Shown: positions 23,101 through 36,693, numbered from the stretch's first letter. The stretch: DNA of 37,892 nt from Trachelipus rathkii (GCA_015478945.1 JABUQX010088170.1:15001-52892), one strand, 5' to 3'. The notes: generated by a model from the letters alone, not told the origin. Program-made: numbers and translations.

Positions 23101-26100
23101 AATATTTCTGATAAATTTTCAATCAATTTTATTTATCATATTTAAATTTAAATAAAAGTTTTTTGTGTTAATTTTATGTGTATTTTTTTATTTGTACAAA
23201 ATAATTGTATGACTTTGACTCATTGAATCTATTTTTCATTTATTATTGTCATCTATTTTTTGTCATCTAATTTTTATGATCATATTTATTGTCATTTAGA
23301 TTTAATATCTAATGTTGACTTTGTTAGTATGTCCCAGTGTTTATTGTATATTTTAGTAGATTGATTTACTTTTGTTATTTTATTACGATGCTATTTAAGA
23401 ATTAGTAGAATAGTAATCGCTAACACTTTTGAGAAACGTTTATTTATAATTCTATTAATTTGGAGTCTTATTGGTTTGTATATATGATTATTTTTTAATT
23501 ATGAAATTCAGTTTATTTAACTGATATATAATTAATTAACCTTTTATAATAAGATTTAAGGTATTATTATTTTGATGAGTATTTAAAATTAAAGTGACGT
23601 AAGCAATTTTATTTTCATTTTAAATGATTCAAAAAAATAAAGTTTAAATCTTATTATTTCTAATTATGTTACCTTTAAGTAAAATCATTAAAAATATTTT
23701 AAATAATATATATATTATATTGCTTATTCTAATTTTTTACTTATTTTTTTCAGTTGTATACGTCGTATATATATACTGATGGTTGGGAGGGTGGGGTTTT
23801 GATTGCCAAGATATTTGTTTTTTGAATTTAACGTTTTTATGTTTATTTTTTTGTTTTGTGAGGGGATATGGGTTTATTTTTATTTTTATGGGGAACTAAA
23901 ATTGGGTGTTTTTTAGTGTTTTTTAGTGCTTTTTATTTTTATTTGTTATTTTATGTTTTTTTATCTCTTTCAAGTTATAGAAGTGTCTTCGTTGTAATTG
24001 TTCAGTATTTTTCTCTAGACATCTTCGTGCTTTGTCCCTTAGTTTACTTTGTTTTGCTTTTATGTTGGGTGGTTTTTTTTTGTGTGGGTTTTTTTTTCTT
24101 TTTTTTTTTTTTTTTTTGTTTTTTGTTATTTATTTTTTTTCTTTTTTTTATTTTTTCATTTTTTTTTTCGTATCTTTTTCGTGGGCGTGTTCTGTCTTTC
24201 AGTTTCTCGTTTTGCTAGTGTTCTATGCTTCCTATGTAATGATGGCAACTTGCGTGTGTGCAGTTGTATTTTTTTATTGGAGAGTCTTTTTTATTTTTGT
24301 TTCGGGGCTTTTTATTTTGGGGTGTGTTTTGGTTTTGTATTTTTTTGATTTTTTCAGGTTAGGTTTATGGGTTTTGGGTTTTTTTGTTTTTTTTTTTTTT
24401 ATTATTTTGGTTTTTTCTTTATTCGTTTTTATTTTGTTTGTTTAGTGATTGTTACTGTTTTATTGTTCAATATGTTTTGGTTCTCTTCTCTTCGGTCTTT
24501 TTTGGTTTCTTTTTTGATTTTGTTTTTTCTCGGTTTTTTTAGATTGTTCTTTTTGAGTTGTTGGTTTTTGTTTTTTGTATGTTGTCTGTTTTCGGTTCGG
24601 TATATTGTTTCCTGCCGGTGTTTCGGTACTATTGTTGAATATGTGATTGAATTTAATGTCGAGTTGGTTTTTCTTGTTGTGTATATATTCATTTTTTCTT
24701 GAGCTGTGATTGATTAATTCGTAAATTTTGCTTTGGTGTTTGTCGGTTGTTTCTTTTTTTCGAGTGTGTTGTGGTAGGTATCTGTTTTTTGGGGGTGCGG
24801 TATTGGGTTGGTTGTGGGTATCTCTTTGACCTCTTCTACTTGGGCTATCCTAATTGGTTGGGTCATCTATTTCTTGAGTTAGGGGTGGTGTGCATATCCT
24901 GTTTTGTGGTTGTTTTTGGGGTGTGGTGTTGTGTTTTGGTTGCTGTTTGCGCTGTGTTTATGTTTGGTGGTCCTTGCTTTTGCTGATTTGTATGGATGTT
25001 TCGCTGGTTGTTTTTGTTCTTTGGATATTGGTCTGTGTGTTGTTTTTGAAGTTTTTTGTGGGTTGATGTTATGTTATGGGGGTGTATCGGCGAAGTCGTT
25101 TGTTTTTCGAACCATTTGGCGATTGCGGTGCAGGGGGTTTTTTGTGTGGTTGATTTGTCGGTATAGCTCAGGCTCTGGGTGTTTATGTATGGTTCAAATG
25201 TTTTGAGTTTAGGTTGTTCTTATAGCTATTGCTTTGCTTGTATCCTCGTTGTTGGGTGCTTTTTTCTTGATGTGGGCATGCCTCGTCTTTTTGTTGAGCG
25301 CTGGTGCGTGATTTGGTTTACGTTTGTGGTTTTTGCTTGAATTTTTTTAGTTCAGTGTGGGTTTAGTCTTTATATTTGATCTGACTTCGCGTGTATTGGC
25401 ATTTTTATTTTGTTTTTTTCTTTGTGCTTCTGCTGTGTTAGTGGTGTGTGTCATGGTTGATGAGGGGTTGGTGGTGATGGGCTGTGGGTGGTTTGGTTGA
25501 TGCGCGGTTTTTTTTTTTGCGATTGTTTTGTGTGGTGCAGCTCTTGTTTTCTCTGTGCGGTCTGGTGGTTTCTGTGTCTGATCTCTATACTGTTTATTTT
25601 ATCGAATTTCTCTTTTAGGAGTGGGTTTGAGTTTGCATTTTTGATTTTTTTGTCTTGTATATATATATATATTACTTTTGTTCGGCTGTCTGGCTTTTTT
25701 TTCTTTTTTTTTTTTTGTTCTTGGTCGGCTTTTTGGGGGGTCCGTCCTGGCCTTGTTCTCCTCATCGGCTGGTGTTTGCTGTGTCGGACTGGTCGAGCGT
25801 GTGTTTAGGTCTTGGTCTCTTCTGTGACCTGGAGGTCTCCTCGAGTTTCCTGTTCGGCGGTGTGGCTGGTCGTCGGTTGCAAGAGGTAGTTGGTGTTCAG
25901 TGTTCACTCGCTTTTGCGGAGGTGTGGTTCTGTTGCATGTGGAGATTGGTGGTGTTGTCGGTTATTCGGTTAGAGCGTGTTTGTGTTCTTCCGCGGATGT
26001 GGTTGATTGAGGTCTATGTGGGTAGTGAGTTCGGAGGACGGGTGATCTCCTTCTTTTTGGGGCGGGCGTGTGGGTGGTGGGTGACTCCCTGGTGTGATGA

Positions 26101-26220
26101 TGAAGCTGTTGGATTCCGCGTTTGTAGTTGGTTTAGATTTTTTTTTTTGTCGTTCGTATATGTGTGTGTTTTGTATGTGTGTTTCGCCTGGAGTGTGGTT
26201 TGATTTTGGCGGGGTGTAGT

Positions 26221-27090
26221 GATTGGTTTTGAGTTTGTTTTTTGATCTGTGGGGCCGGGTATCGGTGGGTTTGGTGGGGTTGTGGCGGGGTTTGTCTGTG
26301 GGTTGGGGTTGGTTTGTGTGGGTTGTGTGGGATTGTTAGTTGTGTGTTGGTGTTGGGGTTCGGTGGGGGCGTGTCTGTGTGTCTGGGGTGGGTTGGGTGG
26401 GGGGGTGGGGGGTTGGTTGGGTTTGTGCTTGGTTGCTGCGAGTAGTTGGGTTGTGGTGTGTGTTGAATGGGCCGGTGGGTTGGTTGTGGCGTGGTGTGAT
26501 GTGCTGGGTGGTTGAAGTATTTGTTTCGTGATGTGGGTTCGGTGTTGGATACCGGGGTGTTTTTTGCGGATGGTTGCTATTTGCGCTGTTACGATGGGTG
26601 CGAGTTGAGGTGGGTGAGTTTGGGGGCGGCGTTTTTTTGGGCCGGGATGGTCGACGTTTTTGTAAGTTGTAGGTTGTGTTCGGGGTTGTTGATGGGGACT
26701 GGGCGGTGCGCGTCGGTGTGATGCGGGGGGTTCTTTTGTCGGGGTGTGGTCGTTTGGGGGTTTGTTCTTGTGTTTTTTGGGGCTGGGTGTGTAGTCTGGG
26801 GCTGGTGTGTGTCGTCTTGTTTGGGTTGTGTGTATGGTGGTTGGTGGTTTTCGGTCGTGTGAGTGGGTGGAGTGTTGCTGCGTTAGTTGTTTTGGTTGTG
26901 GGCGGGCGGTGGGGCTGAATGTTGTGGGGTTTCGTTGGTAGAAATGATGTTTGGGTTCGGAGTTTGGGTGGGTGGAGTTGAGTGAGAACGTCTTAGCTTT
27001 TGATGGACGGGTTGGCAGGTGGCGGTGTTTGCGGGTGGGTGGTGGGGTTTTTCTAGGTGGTGTTCCGATCGGGGGTGTGTTTATTGGAGG
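26221..27090 (+). other. G-rich core with many GGG runs (G-quadruplex potential)
   Basis: The plus strand has dense G runs separated by short T-rich loops, for example around 26395-26420 (GGGTGGG, GGGGGTGGGGGG). This matches the G3+N1-7 pattern for G-quadruplexes. Val/Gly/Cys/Trp open frames here have no protein family. Confidence 0.65.
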
Positions 27091-30000
27091 GGTTCGGATG
27101 AAAATTAAGAGCGTGATTTATTGAGCGGTTGGTTTGGCTATGCTGTTGATGTTGTTAGTTATACTTTTACTTTATTGCTGTTGTGAGCTTAGATTGTTTT
27201 TAGGAGTTGTTTTGTTTTTGGGGTTATGTGTGTGTGGTGGGTTTGTATTGTGTCTTTGTTTTGGTGGGATGTGTATGGGTGTTGTTTTTGTTTTATTGTG
27301 TTTTTGTAGGTATATATATATTTATGTTTGTGTTTGTGTATTATAGGTTTTTGTGATTATAATTGTAATTTTACTTCGATGTGTTTATAAGGATATTTTT
27401 GTTGTTGAGTGGTGATATTTTGGTAGGTTTTGCCTAGTTTCGTTCAGTGTGTTATCGTTTTTTTTGTGTCTGTGTTTGTGTTTGTTTTGGTGTGGTTGTG
27501 TATGCTTAATTAAGGTTAGTTGTTTTTCGGTGGTTTGATGTCTTTTTTGTTATTTTTTATGTCAGTCTTATTGTTTTATCATCTTTTTTTTATGTTCATG
27601 TGCGTTTTTTTTTACGCGTGCCAGTTTACAGAATAGTCGCGTTGCTATGTCGCTATCATTTGTGTGGTATGGCGCTCATCTAATCGTGTTTATTTTTTAG
27701 CGTTTTTAAGCTATGCGGAAGTCTGCTTGTATATTTCTTAATGAAGTATGTTCTAGTTCATGCCAAGTGGAGTGGGTGACAGGGAGGTGGAGCGTCCTTA
27801 TTGCCATTTAGGCTGGTGCGGAGATATTTGTTAGTATTGTATTCATGTTCATTCCCGAAGCTGTGGTTTGTTATTTTTTTTTAATTTTACTGTCCATAGA
27901 GGTCTTTTTATTTATTTGTGCGGTGTGTTGTAGGCTGACGTTGTTTGATTCGATATTTTATTGGCTTCTTTGTCAGAGGTTTCAACCTCAGTTCAGCTTT
28001 TCGTAGTGCTATATGCGGATTATCGATGATGAGTACCGAAAATTTGTGTGTCATTAACATCATTGCATTTAATACGGTTGGTTTTAAGAGGAGTACCGGA
28101 GGGGTCCGGAATGATTGATTTGCTGGGAGTGTTTTGTATTGAATTTTATCGATCCATCAGTATTAATATTAGTGATCTTTTAGTTATTCGTATTTAATTA
28201 ATTTATTGACCAACATGCCTGTTATGGGGTTGACTGCTTTTTTTTTTTGTTAATCTAACTGTTTTGTCATTTTTGGTGTGTTATGTACTAGTTTGATCAC
28301 TGCTGTTGATATTTGTTGTGTTTGCTTAGTTTTAACTATCGTTCTAAGTTGCCCATTTCTTTTTTTTTTTGTTGATGTTTTGTAATATTCCTATTGAGAT
28401 TCTTCTTATTTAGTTTCCTCTCTCTTTGTTGTATCAAAATCGGGGGCTGTTGTTGGTCTTTTTTACTATTAAGTCTTTCTGTTGGTACCTCTTGTGCAGG
28501 GGTTATCTGTTTATTATTTTGATGTATCTTTGTTTACATCTGTTCCCGTTCAGTTGGTCTTGGGCTCGGCGCGTGGACTTTTTTTTTGCTTTTTTTTTTG
28601 GGTTTGAATAGTAAGCTTTTGTTTTAACTGGTTCGATTGCTGGTTCTGGGGGGAGTTTGCTCTTTTTGTCGTTGTCTGTTGTTTGGCTTGGTTGTTTTTG
28701 TTGTTGTTTGCATTTAAGATGTTTTTTTGTGTCTTCGGTTTTTTCGTTTACCCTTTCTTTTTTTTGTATTATAAATTTTTTTCCACTTTTGTTTGTTAAT
28801 TATGTTTTTTTTTTTTTTTGCTTATGTATTCAGAGTGTTTTGCGTGGTTTTCTTCGACGGGGGTATGATCATTGATAGCTTAAGGTATGATACTGTTGCT
28901 GTTCATGTTTTTTTTATTTGATTTGGTGGTTATTTTGGGTTGTTGTTTGCATGCACTGGGTTGTGGGGCGCTGCGGGCTGTGTGTCTTGTTTGCAACGTT
29001 TTTTTGGCTGATAGCATTCTTTGCTGGTTTCCAATGATTTTTTTTGTTCTGGGTTGTGGTGTTGCTGGGTGAGGGGGTTTCCTTTTGCAGGGTTTTACCC
29101 AGCTGAGGGTTTTTTTATGTTTATGGGGGGGTTCTTGGGGGTTTTATATTTTTTTGTTTTTTGTCGTTTGTTTTGTTTTTTCTTTTTTGTTTTGTTTTTC
29201 CTTTTTTACTTTTTCTTTTTTTTAAAATCTATTTGTTGCTTCATTCCTCCTCGTGGCTTCGCTTGGCTGAGCTCCTATTTACTTTAGGTTTTGGGTGGTT
29301 TCTTTCAATATTATGCTGTCTTGGGTCACATGGTGGTTTTGTTTTTTTGTTTTGTTTTTTGTGCTCTTTTGTTATGTATTGCTGCCTCTTCCTTATGTCC
29401 AATTTTTTGTGTTATGAATATGGTTGTGTTTTGGCAATTTGGTGTTGAGTATATTTTTGTATATGATTAATTTGTTTTATTTGTTTTTTTATTTCTAGTT
29501 TACTATTATTATTATTTCTACGTGACACTTTTATTTTGGATCATTGGCTGATGATTGAGTCGTTTATCGTTCGTCAATTTGATTTTCTATGGTCGGTCGG
29601 CTGTTCGTTTAATCTTCATCTGATAGAATTTATTTTTTCATTATAGCCGCCTCTATTGCTTTGCTTGTGCTGTTTTCATTGTTGATCTTTTCTATATGTT
29701 GTGTTTGCTAGGGCTTTTTATCAGGGTGTGGTTCTTTATATAAATGATATTAATTTTATAATAGTATCATGGCTATGTGTATGTTTTGTTTTTTTGATTG
29801 TTTTGTGATGGTTTGTTTTATTTGTGTTTTTTGTCTATTAGATTTTTGATTGTGTGGTATGGGTCATTTTATTATACTCGATGATGCGTTTTTTTGTGTT
29901 AGATTTTATTGTGTATAGGGGTATTTGGTCCTTATTTGTATGTTGGTTTGTAATTTATTTGTTATGTTTGTTTGAATATTTGATTTGTATTAGGGTTTAT

Positions 30001-30420
30001 GCATTTCCCTTCATTTTATTTTTATGTTGATAAGCTTGTTTGTTAATAAGTATATGTATTTTACTTAATGTGAAGTTTTTTATAATTTCTTGTCTAGTTT
30101 TCAGTTTGTTCTTGTCGTAAGTTCCTGTACATTATTTTTCAATTCAGTGTATGATTTTTGTACGTTATAGTTAGTTTGTTTGACTATTGTTTATCTGTTT
30201 GATTTGGTGGGTATAATTTTATGTTTCTTTCATTTGTTTATATCCATTTTTCTTATTTACTTGTTTTATTTTTTTATTATTTTTTTTTCTTAATTTTTTG
30301 TCATATCTTCTACTATTAATCATTAAATTATTTTCATGTTTTTATATTTATTATTTATTAGAAGTTTTTATATTATTTATTTTTTATTATTATTTTTTCA
30401 TACTTTTTGTTTAATATTAT

Positions 30421-30470
30421 AATATATATATGATATATGATATATTATTATATATTTATATATATATATA
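30421..30470. repeat. (TA)n array
   Basis: Short TA array at the right edge of the G+T tract. Confidence 0.8.
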
Positions 30471-30755
30471 TGCGGCTCACGAGGGAAACTGTTTTGTAGT
30501 CGTGTGCACTTCCCCATCGGTAAATGGGTTGTGGGACACCCCTGGCTTTAGAATGCAATAATAATATGCTTTTATATTTTGTCTCTTAAAAATACAAGGT
30601 ATAATTAGATAAAATTGTACGGATGAGAAGATATTTGGAGCACCTGTTTGATTGGGAGAAGAAAAAAAGTTGGTCAAATAGGAAGAGGGTAAGTCTCTGC
30701 CTTGTTGTGCTTGAGACGGGGGCCGAGCCGGGAAGCCCAGCCGGGGGGGGGGGGG
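30471..30755 (+). other. Unique GC-containing island ending in polyG
   Basis: A 285-base island of mixed composition between a TA array and an ATT array. It contains GGGTTGTGGGACACCCC near 30528 and GGGGGCCGAGCCGGGAAGCCCAG near 30718, then a run of 13 G at about 30743. A 66-codon minus frame is open but unrecognised. An element with a GC-rich body and an ATT-type tail (a SINE or LINE 3' end) would look like this, but I find no A/B boxes. Confidence 0.4.
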
Positions 30756-30945
30756 TAAGAATTATTATTGATATTATTATTATTTGTATAATTATTATTA
30801 AATTAGATTATATTATTATTATTATTTATTATTATTTTATTATTATTATGTGTATATTATTAATTATTTATATTATTATTAAATTATTTAATTATTATTT
30901 CTTATTATTTATTTATTATTATTATTTATTAAATTTTGATATGAA
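30756..30945. repeat. (ATT)n microsatellite block
   Basis: About 190 bases of ATT repeats starting directly after the polyG island, plus strand T-rich. The 108-codon Ile/Tyr frame is translated repeat. Confidence 0.88.
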
Positions 30946-33900
30946 TTAATTATGTATTTATTAATGTATGTATTAGTAACTGGACAAAAGTAACTTCTGC
31001 AAACATAGTGGATTTAAGTGTTTTAGAGAATTAAACGCTAAGCGGTCTTGAGAGAATATATGATAGCTCGTAATTATACCACTTGTGGATTGATCCAAAC
31101 TACTAAGGAACTCATTTAGGTAGATTGTAGTAATGGTTGATGATTAATTCAAGTGGTAATGAGGCCAATCTCTGTTAATGACTCTATACATTTCCTAGTA
31201 GTGGGTTGCTCACTGTTGTTAATGAATAAGTGCACCAAGGAGCGAAAATGTCCAGGCGATGATGTATATTGAATTAACATGAGATTGGAGACATCTATTA
31301 ACAGGATGGATTAATAATTGTGACTTTTTTATACGAAATCGTTATACTAGACCATCCAATTTAATCAACGGCTGGGTGTAGCTGGATGGGTATATCCGCC
31401 AAAATGTTTTAAGATTGTTGATAAAGTGAATGATAGAGTATGTTACTATTTTTGCATCTTATGCGCATCAGCATTTAAAATTAGATCGTAGCACATTCTG
31501 TCGTCTAGACGGTTATCTAAATAGTTAGAAAGAGAAAATCCGCTTTTGGTAGAATTTGGGTGTGTGGTTCCTTGCATTTAAGATCTAATATGACAAACAG
31601 AGGTTGAAATTATTTGCTCGATGTTAATCTGTATAATAGGACCATTTGTTGAATAATATAAAAGAACGATTCATGTGCACGTGCTAAAGACCCATGGTTA
31701 AATTCAGATGAGTGCATTATGTAAGACAGCTCTAGTATAGGGCAGCATCACCAACAATTTTATGAAACGAATAATATTAATATTGAGCGTGTAGATTTAG
31801 TTAGTAACTGTAACAAATATACTGCAGTGTTGCTGGAGCAACTTAAGTTTTGATTCGCTAAAATTAAAGCAAAAAACTGGTTACCACCCGAATAATTCGT
31901 ACAATTAAGTATTGAAACACTAAAGCTGCGTTATTCGATATCTCTCAAGCTGATATCAGATGATTAGATAGCTGGCAAGGTGTTGCCTGCAATTTTTGAT
32001 TTGACTGTAATTCAGTAGTAGTTAAGCTGGGATGTGTTGTTCTTGTGAACAATTTGAAATCAATGCGGGGATGCAAAGGCGCAACATCCTGCAATATATA
32101 TATGCAATATCAGAATGACTGTTATAATTTGATTTGTGGAAAGTTTGATTATGCTTAATTCAATGTGGAATGTAAGGTAAAGTTAATTTGTGAAGAGTAT
32201 TACTTGCCTTTGTAGTAGATGAAACGATGGCAAACATATATCCAGCCAGGAACAGCTTATAATCGATTGTGTTCTGCTTCGTTTGATGAGGATTCGTCAG
32301 ATTTAGGTTGGAAGTATAATTTGCTTAGGGCCTTCTCGCTGCATGTGATAAAACTGCTAATGACTGACAGATATTAAGCGAAGAGCTTATTTTAAATGAT
32401 CAGGATTTTAAATATGTATGATTAAAGGTCGTATGTTGGAATTGAAGTTTGTATAATGGTGCAGTATCGCTGATATTCGTCTATGAGGCATGTCGCAAAT
32501 GAATATATGGAGTTTACAAACAAAGTAATGAAGAATCAGAACCTGAGGGCACGACCCTATAAAGGCTATAAATTTTTTTGCATTGATTGTTTGGCCTAAT
32601 TTATCGTGTTAATATTCAGCTAATTTTACAGTGTAAGATGCCTAAATTTGCGTGTTTTACCACATGTATTGATCAAGAAATTGCACTTGGTCTTGTAATT
32701 GTATAAACATGTCTATAAAATCGTGATTTGATAGCCGTTGAATTAGTCACTAAGTGCAATCTGTCTTAGAAAGTGTTGGTTAGAGCAAGTATAGCCTAAT
32801 TTATTTATGCATAACACTGGATGATACCGGTGCCCTGAGTATTAAATTCAAATAGATTATTTTTGTAAGCATTTTTAGGGTCCAGGCAATTTAAATTATA
32901 TGTAGAAGGAATTGTTCTGGTATCTATATTGTCTGTATGGCAATGTGTCCGGTCGAAGTCACCTAGCACTACATGTCTAAGCAGTTGAGTGCCGTAGGCT
33001 TTTTTTTATCTTTTATACAGTCTTGAGGGAAGCTCCTGACATTATCTTCATGTGTTTTTAAATATAAAATCAGTTGTCGAAATTATAAGATCACAGTTAT
33101 AGTGGTTGGAGGCTGTGATAGTCATTAAAGTAAATAAGATATGGATTGAGGTTCATTGTCACAGAAGAGAAATAAGCTTTAAGATATTATAAGAACCCAT
33201 AGAGTTGATAATAAATTGCAGTCTCGTTTTCATAAGAATTTTTTAAAATCTTAATAGAAATTTTTCTGAAAGTAATTTTCATTAGTACGTCAGAACAAGG
33301 TAGATCTAAAAAAGAGTCCTAAGCATGCTTCAGTCGACAATCAAAGAAAAGTTTTCCCATACTGAAGAGTTGCCTTCTACACCAGAGTTCTCAAGGCACA
33401 TTTTATTAAGCACACATATCCTGCTAGTAACGTGTATTTACTCTCATTTATCATCTGGATGTGTTATATCCGAATATATTTGCGTATCACCACAATTTTT
33501 TAATCATCTACTTCCCTTGGATGCTTATATTGTGCGCATTTGCCCAGTGTAGATAAGAATAATGACGAATAATTATGATTTTTTATTTCTTTACAGTATT
33601 TCAAATAAAAAAAAAATACTTGAAGCTCATTTAGTAAATTGGATCGTATTAGACTATGACAACCTGCATTATTGTGGAAGGACTGATATTCATATCGGGT
33701 TAGATTGCTGCGAACGCGATTAAGAAGATGAATAAATGTAGTTATCAGCACATAGCTTGAACCAATAACTGCATCTGCAGGAGCATTTGTTTTTCGACTC
33801 GATGTGAGTTGCGCGATGAGCTAATTCTAGAGTAAACTTTTCGATATTCGCTACATAATTAGCTTGTACATATTAGCTAGATAGGTCGGCGTTTCGAGTA

Positions 33901-34334
33901 CCAATGGTTGGCATGCGAAGGCCGTGTGTAAAAGTGCGCTAGGGGGCTATAAAGTTATGTCATTACTATATTATCCAATCGGTAAAGAGTTAATTTAAAT
34001 GGCTGATCGTTTTTACTAAGAATACGTTCATGCGGGGATACATTAAGTTTCATTAACAGTCAAAAAACTATACAATTGCATAATCGAAGAATATTACAAC
34101 TTGGATATTCTTTGTGGGAATAGAAAAAAGAAATTTTAGAATTCTTATTTTCAAGTACAATGAAACACATAATTTAATAGTAATAATTCTCTTGTAGAAA
34201 AGCTTATGATAATAAATTTTGTTTATTAAAATTGTGAAATAGTGTTATATATAATAAGGTTGTGTATGCTATATGTGGATTATCAGTTGTTAATATTGCA
34301 AGAACTAAACTTGATACATCTAGTAGTATTTATA
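30946..34334. other. Anonymous unique sequence, no supported gene
   Basis: About 3.4 kb of evenly mixed AT-rich sequence with neither microsatellites nor G+T skew. The longest frames (33325-33552 plus, 33500-33751 minus) have no recognised motif and overlap each other. I looked for CUT-repeat exons of cut on the minus strand (GREPF, RPKPW motifs) and found none. It may be intron or intergenic DNA. Confidence 0.4.
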
Positions 34335-34930
34335 TAGATATTTAGTATATATATATGAATTTTATATTATATATTTAATGATATATATGTATATAGTACT
34401 AGTAAATATATCATATATTATTAATATACGAAAAAAAGTTAAGTATACTATATGAATATACTATATATTATATATGATTATATTTTAGATATAAATATAT
34501 TTATATTATATTATATATATTTATTATTGATATATTTGATTATTATTATAATAATATAATATAGTATATATTAGATAGTTGTTTCAGGACCCCCTGATTT
34601 AATGTTTCATTACGCTGCCTTAACGCCGCTATAATTATATAGTATGATATTATATATATATATTATGAATATATTATATATATAGAATATATATAGTATA
34701 TGTAAGTAAGTCTATATATATATATATATGATATATATATATATATATATATAATATTATATTATTTATGGATTATATATATATATAATCATATTATTAG
34801 TTTATTAATATATAATATTATAGTATTAATTATTATAAGTATAACTATTATTGTAGTAGTAATCTTATTATATAAGTATATATTATATATATGATTATAA
34901 TATATATACTATAGTTATATTAGTATATTC
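34335..34930. repeat. TA arrays with one unique island
   Basis: TA-rich sequence broken at about 34575-34632 by a GC-containing island (CAGGACCCCCTG ... TTAACGCCGC). TTAACGCCGC also occurs beside the TA array at 2.04 kb. Confidence 0.85.
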
Positions 34931-35008
34931 TAATATATTTGCCGCCCCCTCTAAACATTTTTGCTCTAAGCGGGCGCCATATATATATAGTTAAGCTATA
35001 TGATATAA

Positions 35009-35059
<51 letters not shown>

Positions 35060-35214
35060 TATATATATCAATATAATATATATAATATATATATATGATA
35101 ATTATATATATATATATATTTCAATCCCTAATTACCCAAAAATATTAGGTATTAAATATGAAAAAAAATATATTATATCATATATAGCTGTATCAGTATA
35201 ATGATATATATATA

Positions 35215-35250
<36 letters not shown>

Positions 35251-35374
35251 ACCACACACATATATATATATAGTATATATATATATATGAGTAAGATACA
35301 ATGATACTTATATTATATAATCTATAATTATTATATTATATATATATAATATATAAATATATATATATAAATAT

Positions 35375-35405
<31 letters not shown>

Positions 35406-35690
35406 TATATTATCCTAATCTATATTATTTTCATATTATTTATAATATATATATATGGATCATTATATATATATATGAATATAATATATATAATAATAGT
35501 ATATATATATATATTATATATACTATATATTATATATATATATATCATATATATATATATGATATAATATAGTATATATATATAACATGATATACCGAAA
35601 TATATATATAATATATTATATATATATATATATAGTATTATATATATTATAGTATATTATATATATATATATATTCATATTTATATCATT
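34931..35690. repeat. TA arrays with GC islands
   Basis: Near-continuous TA repeats. Islands are at about 34939-34978 (GCCGCCCCCTCTAAAC ... GCGGGCGCC) and 35122-35165 (CAATCCCTAATTACCC). A short ACACACATA stretch lies near 35252. Confidence 0.85.
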
Positions 35691-36065
35691 ACATAATAAA
35701 CCATTTGTTTGTCCCTTTTTCTACAATATAATATACTATATTCTATAATTACAATAAAAAAGTGTAAAAATATTTTTTGGGGGACTCATTCTGCTCATCC
35801 TGTTTCTCAGAAAGTCCTCTATTGAGTTCAGCGAAGAGGTACGGCTATTTAATTTCATATAACTGTTATAACGGCTAGATAAATTAACCTGCTAGTCTTA
35901 AGGCCTGGTGGAATACAGCGCTTGCGCTAACACAGGTTTCCCTTTTGATATTTTTTTTTTTTAGTTATTTGTACTTTATTTTATTTTATTAAGAAAGTGA
36001 AATGAAATAATATACGGTTAGGGTTTTGTACACCTAAAACTTGTCTATCAGAAAATTATTTTTAT
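35691..36065. other. Unique island between TA arrays
   Basis: About 375 bases of mixed sequence. It includes a GCGCTTGCGC palindrome near 35920 and a 15-base T run near 35950. No coding frame or RNA gene is recognised. Confidence 0.4.
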
Positions 36066-36221
36066 TATAATTATATGATATATATTATTATATATATATA
36101 TAGTATATATATAATATATATGATATATATATATATATATATGATAATATAATTATAATATATAACTATATATTATTAAGATATTATATAAATTATATAT
36201 ATTATATATATATAATATATA

Positions 36222-36252
<31 letters not shown>

Positions 36253-36615
36253 TATTATATATATATATATTTATTTATTAATAATAATATATATTATATT
36301 ATATATTATTATATATATATATAATAATATATATAATAATTATATATATATATATATTATATATTTTATATATATATATATAATATATAACTATATATAA
36401 GTATAATATTATATAATAGTATATATGATTATATATTTATTTATATTCATATAGGTATATATATATACATAATATATATATATATTATATTATATATAAT
36501 ATATATTATGATATATATATAGTAATATAATATATATTAGTATTATATATATATATATATATAGTTTATATATTATTATATTATATATTATATATATATA
36601 TATAATATATAGTTA
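36066..36615. repeat. Long degenerate (TA)n array
   Basis: About 550 bases of TA/TAATA repeats, the longest continuous AT-only stretch in the right half. Confidence 0.9.
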
Positions 36616-36693
36616 TAAGAGGCGGTTCCGTGGCTCGGGAGGCATATTTGTTAGTCTTGAAAATATTCATCTTTTTTGTTAACGATGAAAACC
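36616..36693. other. Small unique island in the TA field
   Basis: It begins GAGGCGGTTCCGTGGCTCGGGAGG. The TGGCTCGGGAGG piece loosely resembles a pol III A box, but no B box follows before the next TA array. It could be a truncated SINE head; unproven. Confidence 0.3.

Larger units (their letters stand above)
18541..30420. other. About 12 kb strongly G+T-rich (plus strand) tract
   Basis: From roughly 18.54 kb the plus strand loses A and C, with strongest depletion from 20.6 to 29.5 kb. By hand count, G+T is 52 of 60 at 26221-26280 and 50 of 60 at 24121-24180. Composition moves from T-rich (20.6-24.7 kb) to G-rich (26.2-27.1 kb) and back to T-rich (28-30 kb). No gene, RNA or transposon is recognisable inside. 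More than twenty plus-strand open frames of 60-182 codons appear because stops need A; their products are Phe/Val/Cys/Leu/Gly/Trp-rich with no helical or domain pattern. Small islands of normal composition remain, for example 21355-21540. Confidence 0.75.

Noticed and set aside
25451..25907. Minus-strand basic/polar frames (about 100 codons) rich in Lys, Arg, Pro, Thr and Gln
   Set aside because: Complement of the G+T tract; A+C-rich sequence translates to these residues. Two overlapping frames look equally good.
29255..29285. Second A-box-like AGCTCAGCC on the minus strand
   Set aside because: No B box and no SINE body; isolated short match.
20590..29448. Many plus-strand open frames of 60-182 codons, hydrophobic and Phe/Val/Cys/Gly/Trp-rich, superficially like membrane proteins
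   Set aside because: Stop codons need A, which is scarce on this strand, so long frames are expected. Frames overlap in all three phases, with no domain, start context, charge pattern or splice sites.
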